This document shows, piece by piece, positions 32,734 to 42,109 of a DNA stretch of 46,694 nucleotides. Within the stretch, counting starts at the first letter, position 1. Every line of letters begins with the position of its first letter. The notes beneath the pieces are model-generated. The model was not told the origin of the DNA. It did not search any database and saw only the letters and a program-made list of their open reading frames with translations. A program made the translations under genes and the position numbers. The stretch is from Fibrobacter sp. UWB4 (GTDB lineage: Bacteria > Fibrobacterota > Fibrobacteria > Fibrobacterales > Fibrobacteraceae): assembly GCF_002210345.1 (NCBI RefSeq), contig NZ_MWQI01000014.1:1-46694 (forward strand), given 5' to 3'.

Positions 32734-32848
32734 AGCGTTTTGCACAAAATACGTATAGAAAAATCCTATAAAACGCTATAGTTAAATATATCTTGCTGAT
32801 AACTCTTGCTAATCTTATCTTTTGTGCGAAAAAAATAGGAGAGTAAAA

Positions 32849-33643
32849 ATGAATATCAGTAAGATTATTTTGTCTGTTGCTTTTGCCGCTATTGCTGCGT
32901 TTTCTGCCGAAGTCATCAAGGTTGGTGCGACTCCGGAGCCGCATGCTTCTATCTTGAACCTGGTAAAAGAGGACCTCGCCAAGGCGGGTTATGAACTCAA
33001 GGTTGTTGAGTTCACAGATTACGTGACTCCGAACGAGACGCTGGAATCTGGCGAATTAGATGCCAATTACTTCCAGCATTTGCCTTACCTCGAAAGTTTC
33101 AATAAAGAAAAGGGAACGCATCTTGTGAATGCGGGCGGCATTCATGTGGAACCTTTCGCACTTTATCCGTCGAAGAATTCCAAGAAAAAGGTCAAATCGC
33201 TTGCGGATTTGAAGAAAGGTGCAACGATTGCGATTCCGAACGACCCGACCAACGAAGGGCGCGCCTTGCTTTTGTTGCAGGCTGCTGGCCTTATTAAGCT
33301 TGATCCAAAGTCTGGCATCACTGCAACTCCCATTGATATTACCGAGAATCCGAAAAAGCTGAAGTTCAAGGAACTGGAGGCTGCTTCGCTCCCGCGCATT
33401 TTGCAGGATGTGGATGCGGCAGCCATCAACGGCAACTATGCGATTCCGGCAGGTCTTAATGCATCGTCTCATGGTTTGTTTGTTGAAAATGCGAGTTCGC
33501 CTTACGTGAATGTTATTGCGGTCAAGGCGGGTAACGAGAAGTCTGCAAAGATTCAGGCCTTGGTGAACGCCCTCAAGAGCGAAAAGGTCAAGAATTGGAT
33601 TAAGGGCAAGTACACCAAGGGCGAAGTGGTTCCCGTTTTTTAG
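32849..33643 (+). CDS. metQ: Methionine ABC transporter substrate-binding protein MetQ
   Basis: 264 residues from ATG 32849 with GGAGAG upstream. NlpA/MetQ family: VIKVGATPEPHASILNLVKE, DYVTPNETLESGELDANYFQ, HLPYLESFNKEKGTHLV, SLADLKKGATIAIPNDPTNE and AAINGNYAIPAGL. It binds methionine in the periplasm and delivers it to MetNI. The signal peptide (SKIILSVAFAAIAAFSA) ends in AFSA-EV without a lipobox cysteine, so unlike most MetQ it seems to be a soluble periplasmic protein. First gene of metQ-metN-metI, with 9 bases to metN. Confidence 0.93.
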   Translation: MNISKIILSVAFAAIAAFSAEVIKVGATPEPHASILNLVKEDLAKAGYELKVVEFTDYVTPNETLESGELDANYFQHLPYLESFNKEKGTHLVNAGGIHVEPFALYPSKNSKKKVKSLADLKKGATIAIPNDPTNEGRALLLLQAAGLIKLDPKSGITATPIDITENPKKLKFKELEAASLPRILQDVDAAAINGNYAIPAGLNASSHGLFVENASSPYVNVIAVKAGNEKSAKIQALVNALKSEKVKNWIKGKYTKGEVVPVF

Positions 33644-33652
33644 ATTGCGTCA

Positions 33653-34462
33653 ATGCAGCTTAGGCTCGAGCATCTCAATAAAACATACACGACAAAACGC
33701 GCAAGCGTCACGGCAGTCAAGGATGTTTCCCTTGATTTTCCTGATAATTCCATCATCGGCATTATCGGCAAGAGCGGGGCTGGCAAATCTTCGCTGTTGC
33801 GGCTTGCGAGTTTGTTAGAAACTCCCGATAGGGGCGAGGTCTATTACGATGGCGTTCGTGTGGACCATTTGCCAAAAAAAGAGCTGAACCGCCGTAGGCT
33901 CGAAATCGGAATGATTTTCCAGAATTTTAATTTGTTCAGTTCTCGCACGGCAGGCAAGAATGTGGCGTTCCCGCTGGAACTTGCAGGTTGGAACCGCCGC
34001 GATATCGACGCTCGCGTCAAAGAGATGCTTGCGCTTGTGGGCCTTGAAGACTGCGAGAAGTCGCCGATTACAACACTTTCGGGCGGTCAAAAACAGCGCG
34101 TGGCGATTGCACGTGCCTTGGCGCCGCGGCCGAACATTCTTTTTTGCGACGAAGCGACGAGTGCGCTCGACCCGCAGACGACTCACGAAATTCTGGACTT
34201 GATTAAGAAAATCCATGCAGGAATGAATCTCACAGTGGTGATGATTACGCACCAGATGGAAGTGGTGCGCGATGCATGCCAATATGTCGCTGTTGTAGAC
34301 AAAGGTTATGTTATCGAGACGGGTGCGGTGTCGGATGTTTTCCGTTCGCCCAGGCACGAAATCACTCGTGAATTTTTATCGAACATCCGTCGCGAAGAAA
34401 TCACAGTGGATTCCGCTATCGCTTATTTGCAGGCTCAAGGTTACGAGGTGAACAAAAGATGA
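33653..34462 (+). CDS. metN: Methionine ABC transporter ATPase MetN, short form
   Basis: 269 residues. Walker A IGKSGAGKSSLLRL near 39-52, Q-loop FQNFNLFSSRTAGKNVAFPL, signature TTLSGGQKQRVAIARAL near 141-157, Walker B ILFCDEATSALD and switch His in MITHQMEVV. The family identity comes from these motifs and the metQ/metI neighbours. Typical MetN is about 340 residues with a C-terminal NIL (ACT-like) domain that binds methionine and shuts transport off; this protein ends after the ATPase core and a short helix, so that trans-inhibition domain is absent. Start 9 bases after metQ; stop overlaps metI (ATGA). Confidence 0.92.
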   Translation: MQLRLEHLNKTYTTKRASVTAVKDVSLDFPDNSIIGIIGKSGAGKSSLLRLASLLETPDRGEVYYDGVRVDHLPKKELNRRRLEIGMIFQNFNLFSSRTAGKNVAFPLELAGWNRRDIDARVKEMLALVGLEDCEKSPITTLSGGQKQRVAIARALAPRPNILFCDEATSALDPQTTHEILDLIKKIHAGMNLTVVMITHQMEVVRDACQYVAVVDKGYVIETGAVSDVFRSPRHEITREFLSNIRREEITVDSAIAYLQAQGYEVNKR

Positions 34463-35145
34463 GTCCTATAACAGAACTGGTTTTGCAATCGACTTGGGAA
34501 ACTGTCGTCATGGTTTTCTTTTCGACGTTGTTCGCGATTCTTCTCGGATTTCCTCTTGGAATTTTCTTATTTGTCACATCTCCGCGCGGTATCGCTCCCA
34601 AAATTATTCCGTATCAATTAATTAGCCGTATCGTGAATGTGCTGCGTTCGTTCCCGTTCGTGATTTTGATGATTGTGCTGTTCCCGCTTTCCCGTGTGGT
34701 GTTGGGTACGGCGATTGGAACTGAGGCAACGATTATTCCGCTATCCATTGCGGCGGCTCCTTTTATTGCGCGCTTGACCGAAACGGCGTTGAACGAGGTG
34801 GACAAGGGCGTAATCCAGGCGGCTGTTGCCATGGGCGCATCCAAACGTCAGGTGGTGCGAAAAGTGTTGATTCCCGAAGCGCTTCCATCGATTATTTCTG
34901 GTGTTACTTTGACTATAATCACGCTGATTGGCTATTCGGCGATGGCGGGGGCAATCGGCGGGGGAGGTCTTGGTGATCTAGCCATCCGTTATGGCTACCA
35001 GCGTTTCCGTACTGACGTAATGATCGAATCGGTCGTTATCATCGTTGCGATGGTGGAGGTTATCCAGTTCCTCGGCAACAAGGCGGCAACTTTGGTGGTG
35101 AAATACCCTATCGGGAGTTTTGGACGCCAGAAAAGTCCTAAATAA
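34459..35145 (+). CDS. metI: Methionine ABC transporter permease MetI
   Basis: 228 residues of the BPD_transp_1 family. About five membrane segments, beginning TVVMVFFSTLFAILLGFPLG and continuing VILMIVLFPL, IIPLSIAAAPFIA and VTLTIITLIGYSAMAGAIGG. The EAA coupling loop is AAVAMGASKRQVVRKVLIPE, and GGGGLGDLAIRYGYQRF is typical of MetI. It forms the membrane channel with MetN. The ATG overlaps the metN stop (ATGA), so translation is coupled. No clear stem-loop terminator is seen downstream, only a T-rich stretch near 35158-35169. Confidence 0.94.
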   Translation: MSPITELVLQSTWETVVMVFFSTLFAILLGFPLGIFLFVTSPRGIAPKIIPYQLISRIVNVLRSFPFVILMIVLFPLSRVVLGTAIGTEATIIPLSIAAAPFIARLTETALNEVDKGVIQAAVAMGASKRQVVRKVLIPEALPSIISGVTLTIITLIGYSAMAGAIGGGGLGDLAIRYGYQRFRTDVMIESVVIIVAMVEVIQFLGNKAATLVVKYPIGSFGRQKSPK

Positions 35146-35212
35146 TTTCTTGAAACTTCTTTTTTTTTGTTGCAAAAAGCGTTTTTCTGCGGAACCCTTA
35201 TTGCCAAGATTG

Positions 35213-35235
35213 CCTAATTATAATGTATAATTAGG
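35213..35235. promoter_or_regulatory. Perfect 10-bp inverted repeat upstream of the GGDEF gene
   Basis: CCTAATTATA and TATAATTAGG surround ATG. It contains TATAAT-like -10 sequence on both strands and ends 15 bases before the start codon at 35251, so it may be promoter and operator combined. Confidence 0.5.
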
Positions 35236-35250
35236 GAGCAGGTTGGAAAT

Positions 35251-36408
35251 ATGGAGCCGTTATTTAATCTAGAAAGCATTTATGTTACAAACGTAATCGG
35301 GATAGTTCTGATTGCTGTCATGATTGTTTGTAATTTATGGCGTTTCCAGACGCGCAGCCGTGCGGACCGGAATTTGCTATTGATGATGTTCCTTGCTCTC
35401 ACGAGCTGCATTGCCGACCCGATTTCCTATTCGATGAAGGGCGTGCCGGGAATTCTCCCCAAGATTTCGGTCTACGTGACTAGCTCTTGGCTTTTTGCGG
35501 CGAATATGCTTGCGAGCTTTTTTTGGGTACGCTTCCTGTCGTTTCATCTGAACGGTGGAATCCCGCGCCGTACAAGGATCGTGCTGGATTCTATTGTTGC
35601 CTTTGGTCTTATTTTACTCGTAATTAACCTTTTTGTTCCGATTGTGTTTTTTATCGATGAAAACAACCTCTACTCTAGAAGTTATCTGTATGTTGTTTAT
35701 TTGATGATTGATTACTTGCTCGTTCTATATAGCTTGGTGACGTATTTTAAAGCGAGAGCAAATGGCGGATTCCTGAAATTTTTCCCGATTTGGGTCTATA
35801 TTGTACCGATACTTATTGGAGGCGTTGTCCAGTCGCTTTACTATGGCATTTCGGTTATTCCCACAAGTATTGCAGTTTCGATTGCGGGTGTTCTTGCGAG
35901 CCTTCAGAACGAGATGATTTACCATGATCAGCTGACTGGTCTTTTTAACCGTTCTTATCTGCACTACATGCTGGAAAAATGTATGGTTCGTCCGAAAATC
36001 AAAATTTCGGGCATCATGATTGACCTGAACGGTTTTAAGCATATCAATGACAAATTTGGGCATGCCATGGGAGACGATGCGCTAGTGATGTCTGCGCGTC
36101 TCCTGAAATCGGCTGTGGGAAACGCCGGAAGTGTTATCCGCTATGCGGGCGATGAATTTATTATTTTGTTAAATACGCAGGATGACGAAGCGATAGAAAA
36201 ATGCATAACAAAAATTCGGAATTTGTTTGATGATTTCAATAAGAACGCTTCTAAACCGTATGAATTGTCCGTTTCTGTCGGATCGCACAAGTTTGATATG
36301 AAGATGGAAAGTGTCGATACCTTCATCAATATTGCCGATGCCCGCATGTACGAAGACAAGAAGGCTTTCTATGCCTCTCATGCCAGGATGGATCGCCGTA
36401 AGCGATAG
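35251..36408 (+). CDS. Membrane-bound GGDEF diguanylate cyclase
   Basis: 385 residues. The first 220 residues hold about six to seven hydrophobic segments (for example NVIGIVLIAVMIVCNLW, VAFGLILLVINLFVPIVFFI, YVVYLMIDYLLVLYSLV), a membrane sensor region of unknown ligand. The GGDEF domain follows from about 225: YHDQLTGLFNRSYLHYMLEK, MIDLNGFKHINDKFGHAMGD and the active-site loop IRYAGDEFIILL near 297 (AGDEF variant, still compatible with activity). An RxxD-type inhibitory site is not obvious. It would make c-di-GMP from GTP. Single gene with a palindrome upstream and GGGAG in its leader. Confidence 0.92.
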   Translation: MEPLFNLESIYVTNVIGIVLIAVMIVCNLWRFQTRSRADRNLLLMMFLALTSCIADPISYSMKGVPGILPKISVYVTSSWLFAANMLASFFWVRFLSFHLNGGIPRRTRIVLDSIVAFGLILLVINLFVPIVFFIDENNLYSRSYLYVVYLMIDYLLVLYSLVTYFKARANGGFLKFFPIWVYIVPILIGGVVQSLYYGISVIPTSIAVSIAGVLASLQNEMIYHDQLTGLFNRSYLHYMLEKCMVRPKIKISGIMIDLNGFKHINDKFGHAMGDDALVMSARLLKSAVGNAGSVIRYAGDEFIILLNTQDDEAIEKCITKIRNLFDDFNKNASKPYELSVSVGSHKFDMKMESVDTFINIADARMYEDKKAFYASHARMDRRKR

Positions 36409-36561
36409 CTACCAATGTGGCGTGTGTTTTTGTTGAGATAAATTAGATTCAACCTGTAAACCTTGTATTCGTTTTTGCTAAATTTTGACTGTAAATTTTA
36501 AAATAAGGTATTGCCTTTAAAATTAAGGCTTTATCCAAAAATTACGGGTGGAATTTGAGAT

Positions 36562-39500
36562 ATGAACGATAATAGATCGTACAAGGAAATCCCTTTTCAA
36601 AATTTGGCGCCGATCGATAATGTCAAGGATGAGGTGTCTTTTAAAGCACTTGACTATGCGCTGTCCGAAAAGAAAATTCATAATGTGGCTCTGACAGGAA
36701 ACTATGGCTCTGGAAAAAGCTCTGTCTTGGCGAGCTATATTAAGCAACAGAAGGATAAACATCAATTTCTTAATGTTTCATTAGCGACTTTTGCTGTTGA
36801 AAAAAAAGATGAAAAGACTTTAAGTAGCCAGAAAAAGCTTCCTAAAACAACAATCCATGCAATAGAAAAGAGCATATTGCAACAGATTTTTTATACAAAA
36901 TCTGGTGAATGTTTTCCGTTTTCGCGATTTAATCGTGTGAAGAACATTGATAAAGCGAAAAGAATTTGGATTTCGATTTTTATCCTTATTATATCCATTG
37001 CGTCGATTGTCGTTGCAAAAACGAATTTTGAACAGATTAAGTTAGAAAATGTTACGCAGTTGAGTGGTTGGTCAATCGGGCTGCTTATTGTTGCTGTTGT
37101 TGGAATTATTGTTGCATTTATTGGCCTTTATCAAATCATCCCGTATATAAGCAGAATTGGATTTACAAAAATATTTGTTCCAAAAGCTGAAATAGAACTC
37201 GGAAAAAAGGATTCGGAATCCTTGCTGAATAAGCATCTGGACGAAATCTTGTATTTCTTTGAGGTTACAGATTATGATGTCGTTATCTTTGAAGACCTGG
37301 ATCGGTTTAAAAATACGGAAATATTTATAAAGCTTCGTGAATTGAATACGCTTCTTAATAACTATGAGAATGTTAAACGTAAGCGAAAAATTGTTTTTAT
37401 TTATGCGTTGCGCGATGAAGTGTTTAGGGATAGTTCCCGTACCAAGTTTTTTGACTTTATAATTCCTGTTATTCCTGTAATTAGTAACCAAAATTCTGGT
37501 GACGTTTTGGTTAATCTCAGAAAGCAAAATAAGGAAAGTGTGTTGAAGGAAATAGATGAAAATTTCCTTGAAGATATAGGCCTGTACGTAGATGATATGC
37601 GATTGTTGAAAAACAGCGTGAATGAATTTAAAATATATGACCAGAAAATAAATGTCGAAGATTATAAAACTAATGAGCAGGCTGATACTACCAAATTTCA
37701 CGATAAAACAAGCCGTGATCGGAATAAAATTTTTGCCTTGGTGCTGTACAAAAATCTGTATCCTAAAGATTTTGCAGATCTAATTTGTAACAAAGGCGAA
37801 CTGTATGAAGTGTTTAAAGAGAAAAAGCAATTGGCGGGTAAAAAAATACAGGAAATACAGAAAAAAATTCCTCCGTTGGAGGCGCAAATAGAAGTACTGG
37901 AAAAACAGGCTTTGAAAAATGTGAAAGAATTGCGTGTTTTATATGTTGCGACCGTATTTTCGAAAAGTTCGCGATATTCCTATGATATTGAAGATTTGTA
38001 TGATTATGTTTCGGATGAAAAATTTGAAGAATTTTGGAAACAAGGCTTGTCAAGTCATGTTGCTTTTTTAAGTGCTCAAGAAGAAATTGATCCGCAATAT
38101 ACGTATGATCAACGTGAAAAAATGATAAAGGATAAATCGAATGAAGAAATTGCTAAAATAAAAAAGCAAATTGACGAATGTCGAAATGCGATTTCTGATA
38201 TGGAACAGAAATCTATAAAAGATATGTTGCTGGATTTCCCTGAGATGGATTTTGTTTCTAAAATTAAATCCCCTCAAAAAAAGGAATTTGTTGATTATCT
38301 TTTGCGCCATGGATATATAGATGAAAATTATTCTCGCTATATCTCGTATTTTTATGGAAATTCATTAAGTGAAAATGATACGCGTTATTTACGGTTGATT
38401 AAGAATAACCAAGCTCCAAATGATGTCTTTCTGGAATTGAGCAATTTTGGAAAAGTTGTTAAGCGCATTCAGAAGCATGAGTGGAAATATTTTGCTGTTT
38501 TAAACCTTTCTTTATTGAAATATCTTTTGCAAATAAAAGACCGCCATTTAGATTATTTCTTAAATACGCTTTGGAAATATAAGCAGCAAAATTCAGATTG
38601 TACATTCTTAAGTGCATTGAATGTTGATTATGGTCTTACCCCAACTTTGTACAATAAGGTATATAAACTTTTTAATGATAAGAATAACTGGTTGCAAGTT
38701 CTTTTTGAAAAAGAAAGTAATAGTGTACGTTATAAATTCTTTAGATATACGGATTTTGAAGAGAAAAAAGATGATGTTGTAAATTTTCTGTCTAAGGATG
38801 TGTCTTTTTTGTATGATCCTGATGTGGAAGACGATAAAGAATTTGTTGCGGAAAAATTTGACACGTTAAATCTAAAGTTTAATCTTTTGAACGATACTCC
38901 TGAATATCCGATATATGATATTTTGTTGGAACAAAATGCGTATGTGATTTCAAAACAAAATTTTGATATAATTGTCAATCATGCTTTAGGGAATGATTTT
39001 AATCACCCCATTAATGATTATTATACACAAGTGTCCAAGATGCCGAATAAAAAGGTAAAGGCGTATGTAGACGAAAATATTGAAGATTTCGTTGATAAAG
39101 TTATGCTGTCGAGCGGTAAAAACATCGCAGAAAACGAAGATGCTTTTGTAGAATTGCTGAATATGGAGAACTTATCACGAGATACTAAAGCGGAACTAAT
39201 TAAAAAGAACGATTGTGAAATATCTGATTTGACAAAAGTATCACTTGATAAATTGAAATCTACAGACGCAAAACAGATGGATTTATGTGAATTACTTTTT
39301 GCTCGTAGACGGGTAAAACTGTCTTGGAAGAATGTTTTTGAAAGTTTCAAACATAATGGCAATACTTTGAAGGAATACCTGAAAGATTACTTGCGCGATA
39401 AAAAGATTGTAGGTGAAATCGTTGAAAGTGTACTTTTGACACCGGATGATTTGAATAATGGAAATAATGAGATTGCACACATTTTCTATCAAAGTCTTTT

Positions 39501-40203
39501 AACTATTGATAAAATGCCATTGGAATGCTTTTCTTCATTAATAAGCATGTGCCCTTGGAAAGTTGATGATTTTGAATTGACCCGGTTTTCACAAGAAAAA
39601 ATGAATTATTTGATAGAGTCGGGAATTCTAAAATTTACAGCTAAAAATTATGAACTTGTTAGAAGTCAGTTTTTAAGCCTGATTCCCAAATATGTTGGCT
39701 TGAACTTCGATGAGTTTATTGCGGCTTGTAAAAATTTATACGTGTCATTTGAGATATTAAGATTGTTGCTAGATAGTAGTGAGTTGGATAATGAACAAAA
39801 GAAAATCTTGCTGTCAACAGAATTTAATGCATGGCAAGATTTATGGAGGCTTGGTACTAATTGTGACTGGCTTGGCAAAAAGGTCATTGAATTGGGATAT
39901 ACTGGAAAAATATTTGTGCCTTTAAATTATATTGTCCGAAATTTGGATAATGCGTTAGATGTGAAGAAATTTATTTCGCTGCAAGAAGAGTATCTGAAAA
40001 ACAACGAAATTGCGGATTTTATATATTCTAAAGGCCTTGATCTTTATAGATCCTGCATTTCAAAGAATGGAAAAAATGTGAAAGTTCCTAATACTCCTGA
40101 AGATTTGGCGTTTGTGAAAGTGCTGAAGAAAAAGGGTTTAATTGCTGGTTTTGACGTAGAAAAGGATAGTATTGTGGTTACTCAGCTTTCTCCTAATCAA
40201 TAG
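36562..40203 (+). CDS. Large membrane-associated P-loop NTPase, YobI-like
   Basis: 1213 residues. The opening YKEIPFQNLAPIDNVKDEVS leads to Walker A ALTGNYGSGKSSVLASYI near 45-60. Two transmembrane segments lie inside the NTPase region (IWISIFILIISIASIVVA about 135-152; IGLLIVAVVGIIVAFIGLYQ about 172-191), then Walker B DVVIFEDLDRFKN near 240 and IVFIYALRDEVFRD as sensor region. This is the layout of YobI-like (KAP-related) NTPases. Residues about 415-460 and 520-555 look coiled-coil; the C-terminal 650 residues are probably alpha-helical repeats without a known domain. The gene is strikingly AT-rich against its neighbours, pointing to transfer. Such NTPases are suspected anti-phage sensors; that is inference here. 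Confidence 0.82.
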   Translation: MNDNRSYKEIPFQNLAPIDNVKDEVSFKALDYALSEKKIHNVALTGNYGSGKSSVLASYIKQQKDKHQFLNVSLATFAVEKKDEKTLSSQKKLPKTTIHAIEKSILQQIFYTKSGECFPFSRFNRVKNIDKAKRIWISIFILIISIASIVVAKTNFEQIKLENVTQLSGWSIGLLIVAVVGIIVAFIGLYQIIPYISRIGFTKIFVPKAEIELGKKDSESLLNKHLDEILYFFEVTDYDVVIFEDLDRFKNTEIFIKLRELNTLLNNYENVKRKRKIVFIYALRDEVFRDSSRTKFFDFIIPVIPVISNQNSGDVLVNLRKQNKESVLKEIDENFLEDIGLYVDDMRLLKNSVNEFKIYDQKINVEDYKTNEQADTTKFHDKTSRDRNKIFALVLYKNLYPKDFADLICNKGELYEVFKEKKQLAGKKIQEIQKKIPPLEAQIEVLEKQALKNVKELRVLYVATVFSKSSRYSYDIEDLYDYVSDEKFEEFWKQGLSSHVAFLSAQEEIDPQYTYDQREKMIKDKSNEEIAKIKKQIDECRNAISDMEQKSIKDMLLDFPEMDFVSKIKSPQKKEFVDYLLRHGYIDENYSRYISYFYGNSLSENDTRYLRLIKNNQAPNDVFLELSNFGKVVKRIQKHEWKYFAVLNLSLLKYLLQIKDRHLDYFLNTLWKYKQQNSDCTFLSALNVDYGLTPTLYNKVYKLFNDKNNWLQVLFEKESNSVRYKFFRYTDFEEKKDDVVNFLSKDVSFLYDPDVEDDKEFVAEKFDTLNLKFNLLNDTPEYPIYDILLEQNAYVISKQNFDIIVNHALGNDFNHPINDYYTQVSKMPNKKVKAYVDENIEDFVDKVMLSSGKNIAENEDAFVELLNMENLSRDTKAELIKKNDCEISDLTKVSLDKLKSTDAKQMDLCELLFARRRVKLSWKNVFESFKHNGNTLKEYLKDYLRDKKIVGEIVESVLLTPDDLNNGNNEIAHIFYQSLLTIDKMPLECFSSLISMCPWKVDDFELTRFSQEKMNYLIESGILKFTAKNYELVRSQFLSLIPKYVGLNFDEFIAACKNLYVSFEILRLLLDSSELDNEQKKILLSTEFNAWQDLWRLGTNCDWLGKKVIELGYTGKIFVPLNYIVRNLDNALDVKKFISLQEEYLKNNEIADFIYSKGLDLYRSCISKNGKNVKVPNTPEDLAFVKVLKKKGLIAGFDVEKDSIVVTQLSPNQ

Positions 40204-40216
40204 TTCTCTCTTTTTC

Positions 40217-40230
40217 TATCTTTGCGCAGT
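40217..40230 (+). promoter_or_regulatory. -10 box 8 nt before the helicase start (leaderless)
   Basis: TATCTT (40217-40222) then 8 bases then ATG at 40231; no ribosome site. Confidence 0.5.
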
Positions 40231-41784
40231 ATGAAATTTGAAGAACTTCCTTTGGCAAATCCATTGCAGCGGGCCGTCCGCGCTGTTGGTTACGAAACCC
40301 CGACCCCGATTCAAGAACGTTCCATCCCGAGTCTTCTCGAAGGCAAGGATCTCTTGGGAATTGCTCAGACGGGAACCGGTAAGACGGCAGCATTTGCACT
40401 CCCGATTTTGCAACGCTTGCTCGACTCCGGGAAGTTCCGTTCTCCCAAAACTTGCCGTGCATTGATTTTGTTGCCGACACGTGAACTCGCCATCCAGGTA
40501 GAAGACTGCTTCAAGGATTATGCGCAGTTCACGGCGATTTCGACGGCATGTATTTTTGGTGGCGTGAATGACAATCCGCAAAAGCAAAAGCTTGTTCGCG
40601 GTGTCGATGTGCTTGTCGCCACTCCGGGACGCTTGCTTGACTTGATTGGTCAAAAGGCGATATCGCTCAAGAAACTTGAATTCTTTGTGCTTGACGAGGC
40701 GGACCGCATGCTCGATATGGGCTTTATCCATGACATTCGCAAGGTTGTGGCGATGCTCCCGCAAGACCGACAGAATTTGTTCTTTAGCGCCACGATGCCG
40801 GAAGAAATTTCGAAACTTGCCGCGACGATTCTGCGCCCGAATCCGGTGCGTGTTGAAGTGGCGCCGCAGAGCACTCCGATTGAACGCATCCGTCAGGAGC
40901 TTTACCGCATTGACAAGCGCCGCAAGGGCGCGCTCCTCAAGGAACTCTTGGCGGAACATCCTGAAATGAAAAAGGTGCTCGTGTTCTGCCGTACCAAGCA
41001 TGGTGCCGATAAAATTGTGCGCGTTCTTGAAAAGGCGGGCATCAAGTGTGCCGCTATTCATGGGAACAAGAGCCAGAACCGTCGTCAAGAAGCTCTCGGA
41101 AATTTCAAGTGCGAACAAATTCGAGTGCTTGTGGCAACAGATATTGCGGCGCGTGGCATTGATGTGGACGATGTGAGCCATGTGTTCAATTACGACTTGC
41201 CGAATGAGCATGAAACGTTCGTGCATCGCATTGGTCGTACAGCCCGTGCAGGGAAGGAAGGCGTTGCCATTTCGTTCTGCTCTCCGGACGAAGAATCCGA
41301 TTTGCGCGGGATTGAAAAGCTTACACGCGTGAAAATCCCGGAAGGCGATCAGAGCATTTACGAGAAGCTCCCGCCTCCGCAAAAAGAGACTGCTGAAAGC
41401 ATGATGCGTAATTCTCGCGGGCGCATGTCTCGCGAAGAAGCGCAGGCCCGCGCTGCTGAAACCCGCAACAATCGCGGTCCTCGCGGTCGCAAGGACAATC
41501 GCAATGAAAATCGCGAGAATGCCCGTAATGCAAATGCTGAAAATGCGCAGACGCGTCAGAATTCTCAACCGCACGATAAAAAGCCGCAGCGTAACAATGC
41601 TCCGCGCAATCACGAACAGAACTCTCGCAATGAATCTCGCAATCCTGCCCAGAATGTGAATGCGCAAAACGCTCCGACCGACAACACCCCGAATCCGCAA
41701 AACGGCGGTCGCCGTCATCGCCGTAACCGCCCGGGTTCCCGCGCTCGCCGCCGCATGCGCGAATCGCAATCCCAACAACAGTAA
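40231..41784 (+). CDS. DEAD-box RNA helicase, RhlE type
   Basis: 517 residues from ATG 40231. Q motif YETPTPIQERSIPSLLEGKD, motif I AQTGTGKTAAF (about 46), Ia PTRELAIQ, II LDEADRMLDMGF (about 155), III FFSATMP, V ATDIAARGIDVDDV and VI HRIGRTARAG are complete. From about residue 385 the tail is low complexity and rich in Asn, Arg and Gln (NRGPRGRKDNRNENREN and later GGRRHRRNRPGSRARRRMRE), an RNA-binding extension usual in RhlE helicases. It unwinds RNA in ribosome assembly or mRNA decay. No ribosome site; TATCTT lies 8 bases upstream of the ATG. A TTG in frame three codons earlier is less likely to be the start. Confidence 0.94.
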   Translation: MKFEELPLANPLQRAVRAVGYETPTPIQERSIPSLLEGKDLLGIAQTGTGKTAAFALPILQRLLDSGKFRSPKTCRALILLPTRELAIQVEDCFKDYAQFTAISTACIFGGVNDNPQKQKLVRGVDVLVATPGRLLDLIGQKAISLKKLEFFVLDEADRMLDMGFIHDIRKVVAMLPQDRQNLFFSATMPEEISKLAATILRPNPVRVEVAPQSTPIERIRQELYRIDKRRKGALLKELLAEHPEMKKVLVFCRTKHGADKIVRVLEKAGIKCAAIHGNKSQNRRQEALGNFKCEQIRVLVATDIAARGIDVDDVSHVFNYDLPNEHETFVHRIGRTARAGKEGVAISFCSPDEESDLRGIEKLTRVKIPEGDQSIYEKLPPPQKETAESMMRNSRGRMSREEAQARAAETRNNRGPRGRKDNRNENRENARNANAENAQTRQNSQPHDKKPQRNNAPRNHEQNSRNESRNPAQNVNAQNAPTDNTPNPQNGGRRHRRNRPGSRARRRMRESQSQQQ

Positions 41785-41824
41785 GAATCCCGCTCGCGGG
41801 CAACGCCCGCGCATCTTGTCATCT

Positions 41825-41854
41825 CGTCGTCCTGAGCGACGCGAAGGACCCAGT
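41825..41854. repeat. Dispersed repeat, TCGTCCTGA...GAAGGACCC type
   Basis: CGTCGTCCTGAGCGACGCGA followed by AGGACCCAGT. Confidence 0.7.
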
Positions 41855-41894
41855 GAAGTCTTGAATTGCATTGTCGCCTCCGCCGGAGCCTCCA

Positions 41895-41939
41895 TCTCGT
41901 CGTCCTGAGGGCGTAAGCCTGAAGGACCCAGTTATTTCT
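41895..41939. repeat. Dispersed repeat, TCGTCCTGAGGGCGTAAGCC type
   Basis: CGTCGTCCTGAGGGCGTAAG followed by CCTGAAGGACCCAGTTATTT. GGGCGTAAGCCTGA shares its plan with the copy at 45012-45052. Confidence 0.75.
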
Positions 41940-42011
41940 TGATCAAGCATCTCCTTTTACGTTGTCACCCCGTACGCGTTACGGGAGCGCCATTCTCTAC
42001 TGAAATAAAAT

Positions 42012-42029
42012 ACAATACGTTTGTATTGT
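42012..42029. promoter_or_regulatory. Conserved inverted repeat upstream of the first TIGR02147 gene
   Basis: ACAATAC/GTATTGT, 7 bp around GTTT, 80 bases upstream of the -35 box. Its counterpart at 46133-46151 has the same spacing and a compensating base-pair change. Confidence 0.6.
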
Positions 42030-42109
42030 GAAAATTGCTTAAATTTTTATAAAATTTTCTAAAAACTTTAAAATTTTTATAAAAATCAATATTTTGTGTT
42101 GTAAATCTA

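Noticed and set aside
32734-32848. SAM riboswitch upstream of metQNI
   Set aside because: The gap is only 115 bases and shows no SAM-I, SAM-II or similar core; only a partial inverted TTTTGCAC/GTGCGAAAA pair is visible.
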